From positions 41,760,135-41,824,134 of the forward strand of contig JAWZYU010000010.1 in assembly GCA_038380435.1 (NCBI GenBank): a stretch of DNA of 64,000 nucleotides, written 5' to 3'. This stretch comes from Ryuthela nishihirai. Lineage: Eukaryota > Arthropoda > Arachnida > Araneae > Heptathelidae. This document shows positions 22,407 through 34,560 of this stretch, piece after piece. Each line of letters opens with the position of its first letter. Within the stretch, counting starts at the first letter, position 1. Under the pieces are notes generated by a model. That model saw only the letters and a program-made list of their open reading frames with translations, searched no databases and was not told where the DNA came from. Both the position numbers and the translations under genes were made by a program.

Positions 22407-22715
22407 CTACTTGGTGCGATCAGCAAGTTCAATACCAAGTATCCTTACATGGGAGGGGATCCACTGGAAATGAATCGTGATTCCAACAGAAGTGACCTTG
22501 GAGCAAGTCTCCATGATCTTCGGGATGAGGAAGGGGATGCAGCTTTTGCTGTCAATCTTCTCGAGAGCTCTCAAGGCTGACTTGGAGTCGCAAAGAATGA
22601 CAAAGTTGACACTCTCGGGACTGAAGATGAATAGTACAGCTTCAAGGATAGCATGAAACTCCGCACAGTTGGAGGAAGTGAGATGCAGGAAACGAAACCC
22701 CCTGGCGATGCCCAT
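22407..22715 (-). pseudogene. LINE-B RNase H domain
   Basis: The 102-codon frame shows the expected order: NCAEFHAILEAV (catalytic Glu), CDSKSALRAL (catalytic Asp) and FQWIPSHVRILGIELADR (His/Asp region). The first Asp strand lies upstream in another frame (FVSC, about 22730). RNase H removes RNA from the cDNA hybrid. Frame changes on both sides disconnect it from the RT. Confidence 0.85.
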
Positions 22716-23163
22716 ATCGGGGATGGCAAAAGCAGAGGCAGCATGTAGCCTCCCCTGGTCAACAGATCCGCCAGTGTAGATTTCAGTAGATCTCTCATAT
22801 CATGCAGTTACATAGGAGGTGGAGAAAAGCCACCAGTGGAGCTGGCAGGGATGACTCGGTCATAGAAGTCAGTGGCAGACATGGCGATGGAAGAGTCTGG
22901 CCTGTCTTGCAACTTCCTGAGAAGCTCATGGTTAAAGTGGAGGGAATGGAGCCTCAATAGATGATATAGTATATCTCTCTTCTGGTGCAGGTGGAAAGGC
23001 ATGTCATCAGCCTCTGCAATGACAGATGCATTTGGTGTGTTAGGGCAGAGTGTGAGACAAAGGCGTAGAGATATAGTGTGGGCAGTGGCCAACTTGCTCA
23101 ATAGTAAAGTAGAGGCATTGCTCATAAGGTGACCACTGTAGTTAACATGGGAGTGGTACCAGC

Positions 23164-24374
23164 TCAGTGGGTACCAGCAAGGAAAGACAGTATATTTCTC
23201 TGTGCAGTGGCAACTGTCTTAAGATGCTGGATGTGAGGTCCCCAGGTCAGCCTGTTGTCCAGGACTATACCAAGGAACTTATGCTGTTTGATGACCTTGA
23301 TGTGGTATGGCCAAAGCATGAGGCCAGGGAAGGTGGGTGGAAGGCATCTCTTCCTGAGAACCATGGCCAGTCTTATCGCTGGAAAGAGAGAGGCCTAGGT
23401 TGTTGAAGACCTTAAGATCCATGGACATGACTCGTTTCATCTTGAACTGATCATAGGAGGGGTCCTGGCTGGGGAACCAGACACAGATGTCATCCCCATA
23501 GACGGAAATACCCACTCTATTCTCGAGTCGAGAGGGTAGGCCTGACAACAAGATGGTCAGTAACACAGGCTGAGGATACCCCCTTGAGCTACTCCATGAT
23601 TGATTATGTGGGAAGCATTGAGCATATTCCCCAGATTCAGATGAATCGTCCTGTTGGAGAGGTACAGTGTGATCCTGTGGATGATACTGCCTCTGAAGCC
23701 GATATCATGGAGCCTGTAGAGAATATCTGAGTTGGACAGGCAATCGAGTACCTTAAGAATATCGAAGAAGACAGTGACTGTAGTCTATCCTTCAGACAGC
23801 ACCTGATCATCAGCGGAGTTGAAGTCGATAAGATTATTGGACGTGCACCTCTCTTTGCGGAAACTCGAGAGGCTGTCAGGGAAGAGGCCCTTAAACTCTA
23901 GATACCATTCTAAAGCAGTCCAAGGACCAGTCTCTCTACGATCTTGCAGAGGCAAGATGATAGAGAAATGGGCCTGTAAGAGGACAGCTCAGTGGCAGGT
24001 TTTCCGTGCTTCAAGATAGGCAAGATGTATATTACCTTCCATGAATCAGGTAATGAGTAGGTGGTCTAAGAGTGATTGAAGGCTTTATGAAGCACATGCA
24101 GAGCCTCAAGTGACAGGTTAGCAAACTGAGTATAGCTGATGCCATCAGAGCCTGGGGCCAAGGAGCGTTTCGGAGCCCCAATTTCAGAGATGAGTTTCTG
24201 CAAAGTGAAAGGATCGTTATAGCAAGGCTCAATCCCAGAGCAGGGGAGTTGGTTATGGAAAAGGAGGGCAGGCTGTAACTTCCCCCGTGAAGTTCCTGAG
24301 GTACTTCCAGATTTTCCCAGAAGGGGTGAAGACATTGATGCTGGAGCAGAAGGATCGTCACCTGAATCTTTCAC
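23164..24374 (-). pseudogene. LINE-B reverse transcriptase, fragmented
   Basis: Pieces in several frames: APGSDGISYTQFANLSLEAL (24066-24374) is the finger region of the RT. VSVYGDDICVWF (23279-23566) is the catalytic motif C, with YGDD in place of the more usual YADD. KFLGIVLDNRLTWGPHIQHL (23164-23364) is the thumb block. Between about 23600 and 24030 the frame is lost. Dead. Confidence 0.82.
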
Positions 24375-24693
24375 AGCTGTTCAGGTACCTTCTGATCGCA
24401 GCATGTAGCCTTCTAGCATGAAGAATGTCTGGAAATCTACCAGAGCAGTGGGCGCACCTTTTGTCTCGACGGCGAATGGTACGAAGCCACTTATAGTGGA
24501 TATCCAAAGGGGGAAGATGCCCAGGTGTCGAGATCTTAACAGTGCAGGTATCACACTGCCCATGAGGCCCTGTGACACTGCACTGAGATCTGTAACATTG
24601 ATGGCAGACAGTTCTATAGTCGAGATGCTGAAAGAGTTGCCAGTTACTAAGATTAGATATTCTTCTCAGAGCTGCACGTCCCTTAGGAAGCAA
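24358..24693 (-). pseudogene. LINE-B linker between endonuclease and RT
   Basis: A 111-codon frame lies between the domains and contains a Cys-rich run (CHQCYRSQC, CDTC, CAHC). No known domain is assigned; its position in the element is the evidence. Confidence 0.45.
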
Positions 24694-25045
24694 AGAGATG
24701 TGCAGCGGAAAGTGGTCACTGCCCCAGGTGTCAGTGTCAGCTTACCAGCTGAGGCTTTGACCAATGATGGAAGAACAAAGGGTTAAGTCAATGGATCTGT
24801 AGAATGTGGGCAAGCCATCGTTGGCGATAAACAGATTGTGCTGCAAGATGACATTCTCGATATCCTTTCCTCTCTGATCGCTGATGTCTCTGCCCCATAT
24901 GGACTGTGGGCATTAAGATCCGAACAGGGAATTCAGGGCTGAGGGCACTGCGATAGAATAACCTGTATGGTGGATATAGGAAGGGAAGTGGAAGGCCGGA
25001 TGAAACAGTATATCAGGATGACATAATGGCTGTTCAGCGAAATCA

Positions 25046-25267
25046 CTATTCGCTGAAAGTAAGATCAATAACATGATGTGTGACATTCTTATGCACTAGA
25101 ATCGCTGCATTGTGGGAGAGCGGATGACTCTTGCTCGTTTGCACTATATAGGACTTGAAGACACAGTGATCAGGGAGGTTGGCCTCACAGAGAGCAAGGA
25201 TGGGAACTGGCATGATGATGTAGATCCAGACGTCAGAAGTCTTGCTCCTGAAGTCCCTGCAGTCCAA
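25046..25267 (-). pseudogene. LINE-B apurinic-type endonuclease fragment
   Basis: The 73-codon frame holds ILALCEANLPDH, which fits the catalytic-Glu motif (L.E.W/N) of APE-type LINE endonucleases, and NAAILVHKNV. The downstream GDFNxH motif is not legible. Confidence 0.6.
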
Positions 25268-25819
25268 TGAGGATCATAGGGGTGCTAAACGCTCCAGTGG
25301 CCATGCTCATAGTAGGGGTGGAAAATAGAAATCAAGGAGAAACAGGTGAATACAGAGTGGCTAGCAGCCCACAAAGTGTGATATGAGGGAGACCAGCTGG
25401 TTGAGGATCGTCAAATTTTGAGATTGAGATTCCTTCATGTAGAGCAGAAGAACGACTTTGAAGACGTCCACAAGTAGAGAGAAAATGGTGGGTAGGAGGA
25501 CCGTGTTCCTGTGGTCTTCCCTGAAATCCTGATGCATCAAGGAGGAGGAGGTTTTTTTCAGGTAAGGCCGATGAGCAGCCCTGTTCTTTCTTGTCCTCTT
25601 TACCTTCTTGGCCAACCGCTTGGCTTGAATGGAACAGGAGTTGGCTGCGAAGGTTACGGCGGAATCCTGCACCATGGAGGTATCTGTGGCACAGGGACAG
25701 GAGCAGATGGCATCATCTCAGGAAGGGCGATAGGGGCCAGAAGAGCAGGGGCAGCAGAAGGTGCCTGTGCTAGAAGCACAGGCATCTCCACTGACGCTAC
25801 TTCCATGGCAGCAGCAGGA

Positions 25820-26363
25820 CTACATGACCCCACATGGCAGTGGCAAAGCTGACTGAGGGCTCAAAAGACACTTGCTGCACATGGTCTTCTGAGGTGGAGG
25901 AGGTAGAGGGGGTATCACCAAGGAGCTCGGAAAATGGATTTTTCCAAGCTTGGTGCTGGCCATAGAGTGGAGAGGACCAAGAACTTCCCTCTTCTTCTCC
26001 CAGACAAGCTTCCTGGAAGGGCACCCAGAGAAGGTGGCAGCATGAGACCCACCACAGTTGTCACAGGTAGGGGGGCCTGGTGTTCTTGCACTCCTATTGG
26101 GAGTAATACCAACTGCAGCCCTTACACTGCACCATTCCTCTGCAGTTCTTAGCAATGTGCCTGAAGTTTTGGTACTTCAGGGACTGATAAGGGACCTTGA
26201 TGTGAGATTTCACCAGTATCCTATAGAAGCTGAAGACAACGTTCCCAGATAAGGGGAATTCACTGAAGGTAAGGACTGCCTTCTTAAGGGGTATCTTGTT
26301 GATCCCAAAATCTGAGGGAAGATACTGGTACATATGGCGGACCACTGTCACTCTCTGATCCAA
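25820..26363 (-). pseudogene. LINE-B ORF1 (gag-like) zinc-knuckle region
   Basis: Two overlapping frames. The upstream one carries LKYQNFRHIAKNCRG followed by VQCKGC. This is a CCHC knuckle whose leading cysteine reads Y in this copy. The downstream one carries CDNCGGSHAATFSGC, an intact C-x2-C-x4-H-x5-C knuckle. ORF1 proteins of this class bind the element RNA. A one-frame shift separates the two knuckles. Confidence 0.75.
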
Positions 26364-27300
26364 GAGGGCATCAAGGATCGCTTCATTGGTAAGGAAGGTG
26401 TAAATACCTTCAATGAGGCCCTATGTCAGGCAGAAAGAGGCTGGGTAATCCCCAGTTACAGGGATACCCATGTGGTACATAGGAGCCTCTCGGCAAGGTT
26501 GGTAGAGCTGACCTTGACAAGTAAGCTTCCTGTCTCCAAGTAATGAGACTCCACAATCCATGCCCTGAGAATCCTCACAATCTCCACGGAGATGGGGTTT
26601 GGATTATAGGAACTCATGAGGCGTGAGGAGGCTGAGTTCACTATTAAAGGATTATGCTTGGCACTGTTCCTCTTACAACTGACAACGACGAATCCATCAT
26701 CAGACAGCTTCAGATTGATGTCCTAGATGTTCGACAAATCAATGAGTGGCTGCTCAGCCTCAGGCATATCTTCCTGTGGAGGGATGACAGAGGAAGGATC
26801 AGCTGAAACACTGTCAGGTACAGTTGACGGTGCAGTAGCAGCACTAGCCACTGGGGTCCTGATCAGATACAACTGAGGCCATGGATGTCGAAGTGACGGT
26901 AGAAGAAGTAACCAGGGCACAGCCAGTAGCAGTACAGGTCTCACCACTTATGGAAGCAATGGTAGAGAGGCTGATCCCTTAGAGGAAAAGCCTGAGGGGC
27001 TTGAAGCAGGAGCACAGGGAGACCTTAAGAGAATCTTACCCCTAGGCACAGAGAGAGAGCACAAGGGGCAATACTCCTTGTCAGAACCTCTCCCTGAAAT
27101 AAATCCGCACATTCTTTTGAGTCAAAGCTGAACCAAAAGTTCCTGTTCTCCTCTCCCTGGAATAAATCCACACATTCCTTTGAGGCAAAGAGCAAGAAGT
27201 CATTGCTGCCGAGGACAGTGATGCTCCGGTGACAGTCCACTTTGCGGCAAGGTCTGAGGGCACAGAATCAGGGGAGTTCACAGACCCTCCTTTCTTTAAT

Positions 27301-28084
27301 TAATTCCGGTAGGTGAACGTATCATTCCCGGAGATTACGCAAGTAGGAATACACAGAAATAGCAAAAAAAAAAATACTAAAAAACCGTAATAAAAACTCT
27401 AAAAGCTAGTAAAAATCTAAGAATGAAACTAAATAATTACAGAAGTAATATAATAGATAAAACACGTACTAACAGTAGCTGAGGACACCCTTGTGCAGCA
27501 ACAGGAAGGAGAAATAGATAGTTAAAAACAGAACCAAAGAGACAGCAAAAAACGTACGCTAAGGTGAAGTGAAGTCGGGAGCTCGAAAACGCACGTCTCG
27601 AGCTCGCAGTGGTCACAAGACAAAGGGACTGATACAAGGCGAACTGGTACTGGAACAGATGATATTTATACTCCAACATTACGATATAGGTTGTAATGCA
27701 TTTCGCGGTATAATGGCTGCCTTTTTGTTTTTGACGCAACATAATGCTAAGTTGTGGTTTTATGCAGTATTACGTAATTTTCCGCCCCCTACAGGTGAAA
27801 ACGGAAAACGTTTTCGTACTTAATAAAAAAAAATGTGTTTAATTTATTTCTATATAAAATTTTTTACTAAATATACAACATAATATATAAACCTCAGAGA
27901 AATAGCACATTATGAAAAATGTTCACCTAAGTTGTACATATAATGGCCTTAAACTTGCAGTATGACGTACAGTACAAAGAGTATATATACGAAAAAGAAT
28001 TTAATGATAAATGCTTATTTACTAACATAAAATTTTGTTTTGCAGATAAAAAATAAATATTAGCCAAATTAACTTTATCTAGGA
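27301..28084. other. Gap between two LINEs
   Basis: 27300-27800 may hold the LINE-B 5' untranslated region (GC-richer up to about 27800, including GAGCTCGAAAACGC and CTCGAGCTCGCAG). From 27800 it is plain AT-rich sequence. Confidence 0.4.
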
Positions 28085-28540
28085 TATATATTAACAATTA
28101 AGCATATCGCTTAAGACACACTTTCATTATACACTATAAAAAAGCCCTACAAATATATAATCTCATTGATGACAATAATTTCAACTAGATCATAAAGCTA
28201 AACAACAAATTTTCGCTCTGCCCGAAAAAAAGCTCCAATATATATATATATAATCTTATAGGAGACAAATATTTTAATCTGTACATATCGCTTAACAAAG
28301 AAATTTCGCTCTGCACATATAAAAAGTCCCCTCCCCCCAAACAAAAACCACATTGTAGGCAACTCTTTGAACCGGAACTTATCCCTAAACAACAAATTTG
28401 GGATCCACATTTAAAAAGCTCCCCGCCGAATTAAATATTCTCATCGAAGACAACTATTTCGACTACAGCATATCCCTAAACAACAGACTTTCGTTTCGTA
28501 ATATAAAAAACCCCTAAAAACGTGAAATCGAAGGATAAAC
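28085..28540. repeat. Degenerate minisatellite, about 5 units of 90-100 bp
   Basis: Units begin near 28100, 28195, 28289, 28380 and 28471. Each contains a variant of CTAAACAACA or CGCTTAACAAAG, then TTTCG, an A-rich run and AAGCyCC, then GACAAnTATTT. Divergence between units is high, so it is old. It sits between LINE-B and the 3' end of LINE-C. Confidence 0.65.
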
Positions 28541-29374
28541 ACACATAAAACGCTTACCTGTACACGCCTAAATATCCAGGAATTTTAGTTCCAAGCAGGT
28601 CTACAGAGATACTCTGCATTACTAAAAACATTTTTAATTTGCAGCATTCTAAAATTCAGGGGACCCCACCTCACATGACAATTTAAAACTAAATTATATG
28701 TTCATTTCTGATCATACCCTAGCCTCTTTATAAATCGAAAAAATATCGAAATGTGATATTTACATTCCACCGTAAATATCAGTAGCAGACGATATTTTCC
28801 ATTCAATTCTGTTAGAACCTCTAACTGGTGTGTGTTATACGTTACCTTACTACTTCTTATGTTACATTTATTCAGTAGCGCCATATTGTCCCATGAACTT
28901 CACCATGGCCCTTTTAAGGAATAATATGTTTCTTCATTCATTTGCAAATATTTGTTGTGTGAATCATTAAAACGTAGTTCGTTTAACAAATTCATAAACA
29001 AAATAATTGCTTCTCTTGTAGCCATTTCTGACACCAAAATCTGTGTTTTATCTTTTTTTTCATAAAACAGGGCAAAATAATTCTTAAACATGCAATTCTC
29101 TTCTTATTAGAAAGAGGAGCCATTTTCTATTAATGAACTAACTGCCCACCAGATGGCAGCAATTTGTCCCTGCTGGAAAACTGACAGATGATTGGCGATT
29201 TGTTGAAAATTTTTTGACGAAGTACTATAGAAGCTCGTACACACAACAAGCAAGGATGCATGGCACATTTTAGTACTCATGCATTCTGATAAGTGGATGG
29301 GGCCCTTAAGCTCCAACAAAGTTTCACTTCAGAACTCCACGATGAGGGTTCTTGTGGCCACCACAAATTGGATC

Positions 29375-29563
29375 TCATACGAGATTACTTATGACATTCA
29401 AAAATAATGTGTTCAACAGAGTCTGCAACCAAATCACATACACCACAACTGACTGAGATCTGAAATAATATGCTGAAACGCAGGTTTGTTTCCAATGCTC
29501 TGGGTCTTGCTTTACACAGAAGGAAGCTTCCTGGGCTATTATGAAAATAGGTAACTTTCGCAT
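29375..29563 (-). pseudogene. LINE-C C-terminal zinc-knuckle scrap
   Basis: In a frame offset from the longest one, the minus strand reads CVCDLVADSVEHIIFECHK, with Cys, Cys, His and Cys spaced as in LINE C-terminal knuckles (C-x-C...EH-x4-C). Confidence 0.5.
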
Positions 29564-30214
29564 ATTTTTAATTTCTACTATAGATTCCCGTGACTCAATT
29601 ATTTCCCAACATGATTTTTCCAGATATCTTGGTATCTCTGTTTACTCCATTTCTTTTTTTGACAATCTTTTCCAACCAGAAATAGAAAAAGAATTCCAAA
29701 CATTTCGTACTGCATTGTACTTATGATTAAGGGATAACGTTCTCTTAAACAATTTGGTGTTCCTAACTCGGTGTCCTTTCAAATTCGAAGACATTCTTCA
29801 CCAGTATTCCTCTTCGTAAATTAGACAACCTTCCATAGAACAGCGATTTACCCTCTGCTTCATCGTGATCAAAAGTGATCCAGCTCTCCCTTTGTGCTCC
29901 AGCCATCTCACAATTTGGTACCAAGAAACTTGAATTTATGGCAAATCGACCAATATGCTTTTAAGCTGCCTCAAAAGCGTTCTTAAGTTCCTAACTTAGT
30001 AATACAACTATAGTCTGCATAGCAGATGTCATGGATGGTAGTGCAACATTTTTCCAAAGTATTCTTGAGACATCAAAACTATTTTAGGAGAAAATTGCCT
30101 TATTTTTCTCATACACAGAACACTAAATAATTGCCTATATCTTTGCAGTTTCATTTTAAGGATCTACTCGTGTCGATCAAGAAAATCTTTCCCTGTGTTA
30201 AATAATTATCTAAG

Positions 30215-31192
30215 TTATTTGATTTCTGACACCAGATTAACTCTATTTGGACCAAACTGAAAACTCCCAATCATCTCTGTGCAATTGAAGGCCAATACTG
30301 CACTTTTATGAGGACTAAATCTCAGGAAGGATTCAACTCCAAACTGATATATCTCTTCAATGATGGACTCTGAATAAACTCTAAACTCTTCAAAGACAAT
30401 AATATCGTCTGCAAAGAAAACAACAGGAACACAAAGTGTGTACCCATGATTCAAAATATCTGTGGGAATTTTAGTCCAAGATCAGTTTGGAGAAGCTTGT
30501 CTTCTAAGGGTCGAAGATAAATAAGGAACAGAAGAAGCGAAAGAGAGGACAACCTTGTTTAACACCACGATTGCTCATTACATTGTCCGAATCGATTTTA
30601 TTAAATTCGTAGGCATATAAACATTTGTTTGGGGCATACGTAATCTTCAAGAGCTGAACAAAATCGTTTTGAATTCCCAATATTCTCATCCTTTTCCATA
30701 GAGTTACTCTGTCAATTGAATCATATGCCTTTTCAATGTCAAGACCAACAACATATAATTGTTTGCCAGAATCGTAATAGCATTGGATAATTTCTATCAG
30801 CATAATCAAACAGTCTTCTACTCTCCGATTTCTTCAAAAGCCATATTGCAGTCACCTAATTTTTTATTTTCCTCCAACCATCTCTTTAGTCTATTTTTTA
30901 AAATTGGCATGAGCATTTTATAAATGCCGCTGGAGAGTGCCATAGCCCGATCTACTGAATCCTCCTTCGATTTTCCTTTTGCTTTAAATATCAGTTTGTT
31001 TTTAATATCAAACCAGTCATGAAGTATCTCTTGCTTTTCCAAAATTTCATTAAAAATATCTTTGAGACACATTTTACCTCTGTCGCCCAAGTATTTGATC
31101 ATTTCGTTTGAAATGTTATCAATTCCAGCAGTTTTCCCTTTTCTTAGTCTCTTAGTTGCTTTTTCTGGATCAGAGAGGGAAATTTCTTGCAA
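30215..31192 (-). pseudogene. LINE-C reverse transcriptase, fragmented
   Basis: Three frames. 30818-31192 has KGKTAGIDNISNEMIKYLG (RT finger motif). 30504-30809 has GLDIEKAYDSIDRVTLWKRM (motif A with catalytic Asp) and SNRGVKQGCPL (motif B). 30215-30454 has VVFFADDIIVF (motif C, FADD). The three catalytic aspartates are all present, but the frames are broken between them, so it cannot make an enzyme. The variation on YADD is within the range seen in non-LTR RTs. Confidence 0.88.
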
Positions 31193-31930
31193 AAGAGTAA
31201 ATTCAACTCTTTGAAGTATGACCTTTCATCCCCTGAATATTCCATAATTCCTGCTGCCTGCTTATTTTCCTCAAGAGCCCATCTATTTAGAAATTCACGC
31301 AGTTGTTTGTCTTTTCTGGCTAAAGAGCCATTTTCATCTGGAAGAGATGAGTAGTTTCCTTGATGGAACTTTGTTTAACGTATCTCCATAACTTCTTCCC
31401 ACTCTCCCTTCCACCTTCCTTGATACTCTTCATATTCTTCTCAAATATATAATCAATTCTTTTCATATATGAAAAGTTTTCGCTTTATCAGCTTTGCCCT
31501 TCTGTTCTTTAAACTTTTCCCATGCTAACTGACTTCATCTGCTGAGGCTTGACCATTTGGAAATTTCTTTCGAATATTTCTATGTTCCCTGCATTTTATT
31601 TTTCTAAGCTTAATTTTATTTTCCGTTTCTAAAGATCAACTGTATTTAACCCTTTTTCTAAATTTAAGTGCCATATCTCTGCTTTTATTATTACATATTG
31701 CAACTTGCAAGATATTACGTAAATCTTCATATATAATGCTTTCCAGCAGTTTAAATCTATTTCTTATCCCATCTTTCCAAAATCCGCCTCGCTAAAATTA
31801 ACTTGTCTGCTTTCCTTACTCTTCAATATTTTATTCTTGACATTGGATTGTGCAGTCAAGATTGCATTGTTTATCTATGGTCACTCCCAATGCTATAATC
31901 TCTTGTATCTACCTCGAAAGCATCAGTAAT

Positions 31931-32535
31931 TCAAAGAAATCCTTCAGTGCACAGAAGTATATCCAATGTAGTGGCATCAAAAGCCACACATTGGAAGGTT
32001 TTTAGGGCTAATCCCCATCTATTGTTCAAAACTGATAAATAAAAATCAACAATAAATTTGTTCATCAAACTTCCATTAGAGCTGATATTACCTTCAGTTT
32101 CAATCAGATGTGCGTTAAAATCTCCCATTATCAGAAACTGTTCATTTCTTCGTAAAATCAATATATCTGACTTTAAAAAATTTATGATATTGTTGTTACA
32201 GGATAGATTATCCTCTGGTACTAAATATACTACAGCAAGAAAAGTAACTTTTCCTTAACCCCCCCCCCCCCCCCCCGATAATCTTTGACCAGTAATGATC
32301 TTTTTTTCTGTTCAGAGATAATCCAGTTGAGAGACATTTTGATTCATAAGAGTATTCTTAAAATAAACTTCAACTCCATGTATATCATTAGATGATCTAG
32401 TTCGACCAGACCATACCATATCGATTCTCTTGTCTCGGGAGCCCTAGTCTCATCTTTCAACCCTGTTACTGTAAGAAGGAGAATATTAATCTTCTTACGA
32501 TTAATAACCTCTATATCTCTATCAGTTCGGTCCAC
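31931..32535 (-). pseudogene. LINE-C APE-type endonuclease, fragmented
   Basis: 32344-32535 carries RKKINILLLTVTGLKDETR, where the family motif would be T-E-T; the catalytic Glu position is Val here. 31931-32161 carries FLIMGDFNAHL, the GDFN motif with catalytic Asp and Asn. The enzyme nicks the target DNA for reverse transcription. The two parts are out of frame. Confidence 0.75.
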
Positions 32536-33469
32536 TTGCTTTTATTATTTCCTTCTTCTGCAATAGTAAGGAAAGGAATTTGCAATTTGCTACTTTACTA
32601 TGGGTTTCCTTACTGAGTTCTTAGCAAATGGTCGAGAGATTTCGAGACAGGATTTACTGGCTATTCTAAAAAGGTTTTTTTTTGTGGAGTAGGATTTTAA
32701 AACTGTTTCTCAGTGATTTCATCTGAAACTAAAATGAGGTCATCTGATATCTGAATTACAGATTGAGCAGGATTCTGAAGAGGAGCAAGAGATGCACTGA
32801 TTCTGTCCTGTTATATTTTTTTCTCGAGCGATATTTTTACTTTTTCTCCTTTCTTTGTTACTGAGTCAGAAAAGCTGAAATAAATACTTCGTGATATTCA
32901 GATTTCTGTGAATTTCTAAGGTTTGGACATGTCCTTAAAATCTCCTTCCTCTTCTGAAATGATTTTAATTTTATTAAGAGTATCCTAGAATAATTTTTGT
33001 TTGCTCAAACTTTTCTTATTGTTCTTATCTGTGCAATCTCGACATTCTCCATTTCGATTACATCCGAAATCTAATTTAATTTAACTTCTGAATCTCCTCT
33101 TTCTTGCTATTTAAACCAAAAATTATTAAATTATTTCTTTTTTCTCTCTTTATTTTTAAGCTCCTGAAGTGCTAGTCAATCTGATTTTTTACTTTAGCAT
33201 CTTATGTTTCTTTCTGCTTAATTGGAGAAATATTGCTATTATCTGAAAGAGATTTTAACCTTTGATTTTCCATTTTCAATTTCTCAATTCGATTCAACAG
33301 TGTAATTGGATATCTTGAAATTTTTCAATTTTTTTTCCATATTTTCATGAGAAGTTTTCTTGGCTATTTTTGCGAAGGATTCAACAACTTTGTTGGATGA
33401 CAAATTTTGCCAAGGATTCTCACTCACAAGAATTGCAAACCCATTTAAAGTTGATTGAATTTTTTCTCA

Positions 33470-33631
33470 CTAAAGCCTCATAAGTAGTAATTTCACACCC
33501 GCATATGCCACGTGTATACATACGGAACAAACATCACAGCACATGGACTTATCAGTATTTTTTAAATTCTTTTGGCATTTTACGCAAGGAAATACACTAT
33601 TAGTAGAGTTTCTTCTTCCTTGAGAAAGCAT
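33470..33631 (-). pseudogene. LINE-C ORF1 start with PHD-like zinc finger
   Basis: A 54-codon frame runs from ATG at 33631 to a stop at 33470. It reads FPCVKCQKNL, then KSMCCDVCSVCIHVAYAG. The Cys/His spacing follows the PHD pattern (C-x2-C...C-x2-C...H). The usual Trp before IH is Cys and the Cys of the final CAG is Tyr, so the finger is damaged. PHD fingers bind histone tails, and in LINE ORF1 proteins they probably tether the RNP. Confidence 0.6.
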
Positions 33632-33989
33632 TCCTCAGTTACCTGTAATAATTTCCTACAAAGAGGAAAAGTTTACAACGAAAAGAAACAAAATAAGAAA
33701 CTGCCTTACAAGAACGGCGAATTTTTTTAACCTGCGGTACCTAGTATTCAAAGTTCTAACTTTGCTTCAAATTATAATTGTACAGAGATGAGAGGCACGA
33801 GTTATGTAGAATGATACGCACGGTCAGCTGTCACAAGAGGTGTTGATGATTGTTGGAGTTGTGGTACGTTGATAAATTTTTGTTTAATAACTGTGGCAAA
33901 GACATATTACTTTGTGGAAAATTTTGTAATAGAATTTTCCATGCGCGATTTTGTTGGGCTTGGTTGTTATTACAACAATAGTTTTCATT

Positions 33990-34560
33990 GACAAAAATTA
34001 GTAGATACTCAGTAAACGATAACTTGAAAATGGATGAAGGATTGCTGCTGATGAAAGTTTGTTGAATAGCGGTTTAACTCCTTCAAGAATAAAATAAAAA
34101 AAAAGAATAACAGTAAATGAAAGGGCTGTACTGGTTTGCATTAATTTGATATTTCTTTGATGTTCCTTTATTCTTTCTTGGAGAGTTCTTTTAGTTTGTC
34201 CTGTGTAGTTGAGAGGTTTGGAAGGATTGTAAGAGTCTGATTTAAGGTAAGTGAGGTACACGATATACACCACCCCTGAGTGAAGATGTATCTCTGTCGT
34301 GTTTTACAAGAGATAAAACAGTGGTAGGAGATTTGGCAGGAATTTTATAATTGTTATAATTTTTCATAATATTATTGATGGTATTGTTGATGGCTGGAAA
34401 ATGTAAAATGGATGAGGTTATTTTACATCTTGAGAAGAGTTGTCTTGAAGATGGAAGTTGTTGATTTTATTTCTGGTGGAGAGGTGAGGATAGCCTGCAT
34501 TTTGACATAGAGAATATATAGAGTAAAGTTCTTTATTCAAAAAATACTTGTTGCTACAAA
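33990..34560 (-). mobile_element. Second Penelope-like fragment (GIY-YIG part)
   Basis: Minus-strand frames give AGYPHLSTRNKINN, KIPAKSPTTVLSLVKH, then SSLRGGVYRVPHL and, in the 91-codon frame 33998-34273, NYTGQTKRTLQERIKEHQRNIK. The last is the Y-x-G-T/Q...R...EH core of a GIY-YIG nuclease as in Penelope elements. The RT is absent, so it is a 5'-truncated piece. It lies just upstream of LINE-C. Its motif differs from the relic at 9548-9856, so they are separate families. Confidence 0.68.

Larger units (their letters stand above)
21985..27300 (-). mobile_element. LINE-B: non-LTR retrotransposon with RNase H
   Basis: A minus-strand element over about 5.3 kb. In transcription order it carries ORF1 with zinc knuckles (25820-26363), an endonuclease fragment (25046-25267), RT (23279-24374), the post-RT KFLGIVLDNRLTW block (23164-23364), RNase H (22407-22715) and a Cys-rich C-terminus (21988-22335). 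RT plus RNase H with a zinc-knuckle ORF1 is the architecture of the I superfamily. It is richer in GC than the flanks, so it is a fairly recent arrival, yet many frameshifts split every domain. The 5' part (27025-27281) has a short internal duplication encoding SKECVDLFQGE / SKECADLFQGE. No poly(A) or target duplication was identified. Confidence 0.85.
28690..33640 (-). mobile_element. LINE-C: non-LTR retrotransposon with PHD-like ORF1
   Basis: A minus-strand element of about 5 kb, distinct from LINE-A and LINE-B. In order: a PHD-like finger at the ORF1 start (33470-33631), endonuclease pieces (31931-32535), RT (30215-31192) and a C-terminal zinc-knuckle scrap (about 29400-29450). No RNase H was seen. 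PHD fingers in ORF1 are known from CR1/L2-like LINEs, which fits. Decay is heavy. A poly-C/G run interrupts it at 32258-32277. The ends are approximate. Confidence 0.75.

Noticed and set aside
25511..25852. Gly/Ala-rich 113-codon plus-strand ORF
   Set aside because: Lies antisense to LINE-B ORF1 and is explained as a shadow of that GC-richer coding sequence.
28085..28540. CRISPR-like array
   Set aside because: Units are long, diverged and lack identical repeats with unique spacers; the genome is eukaryotic.
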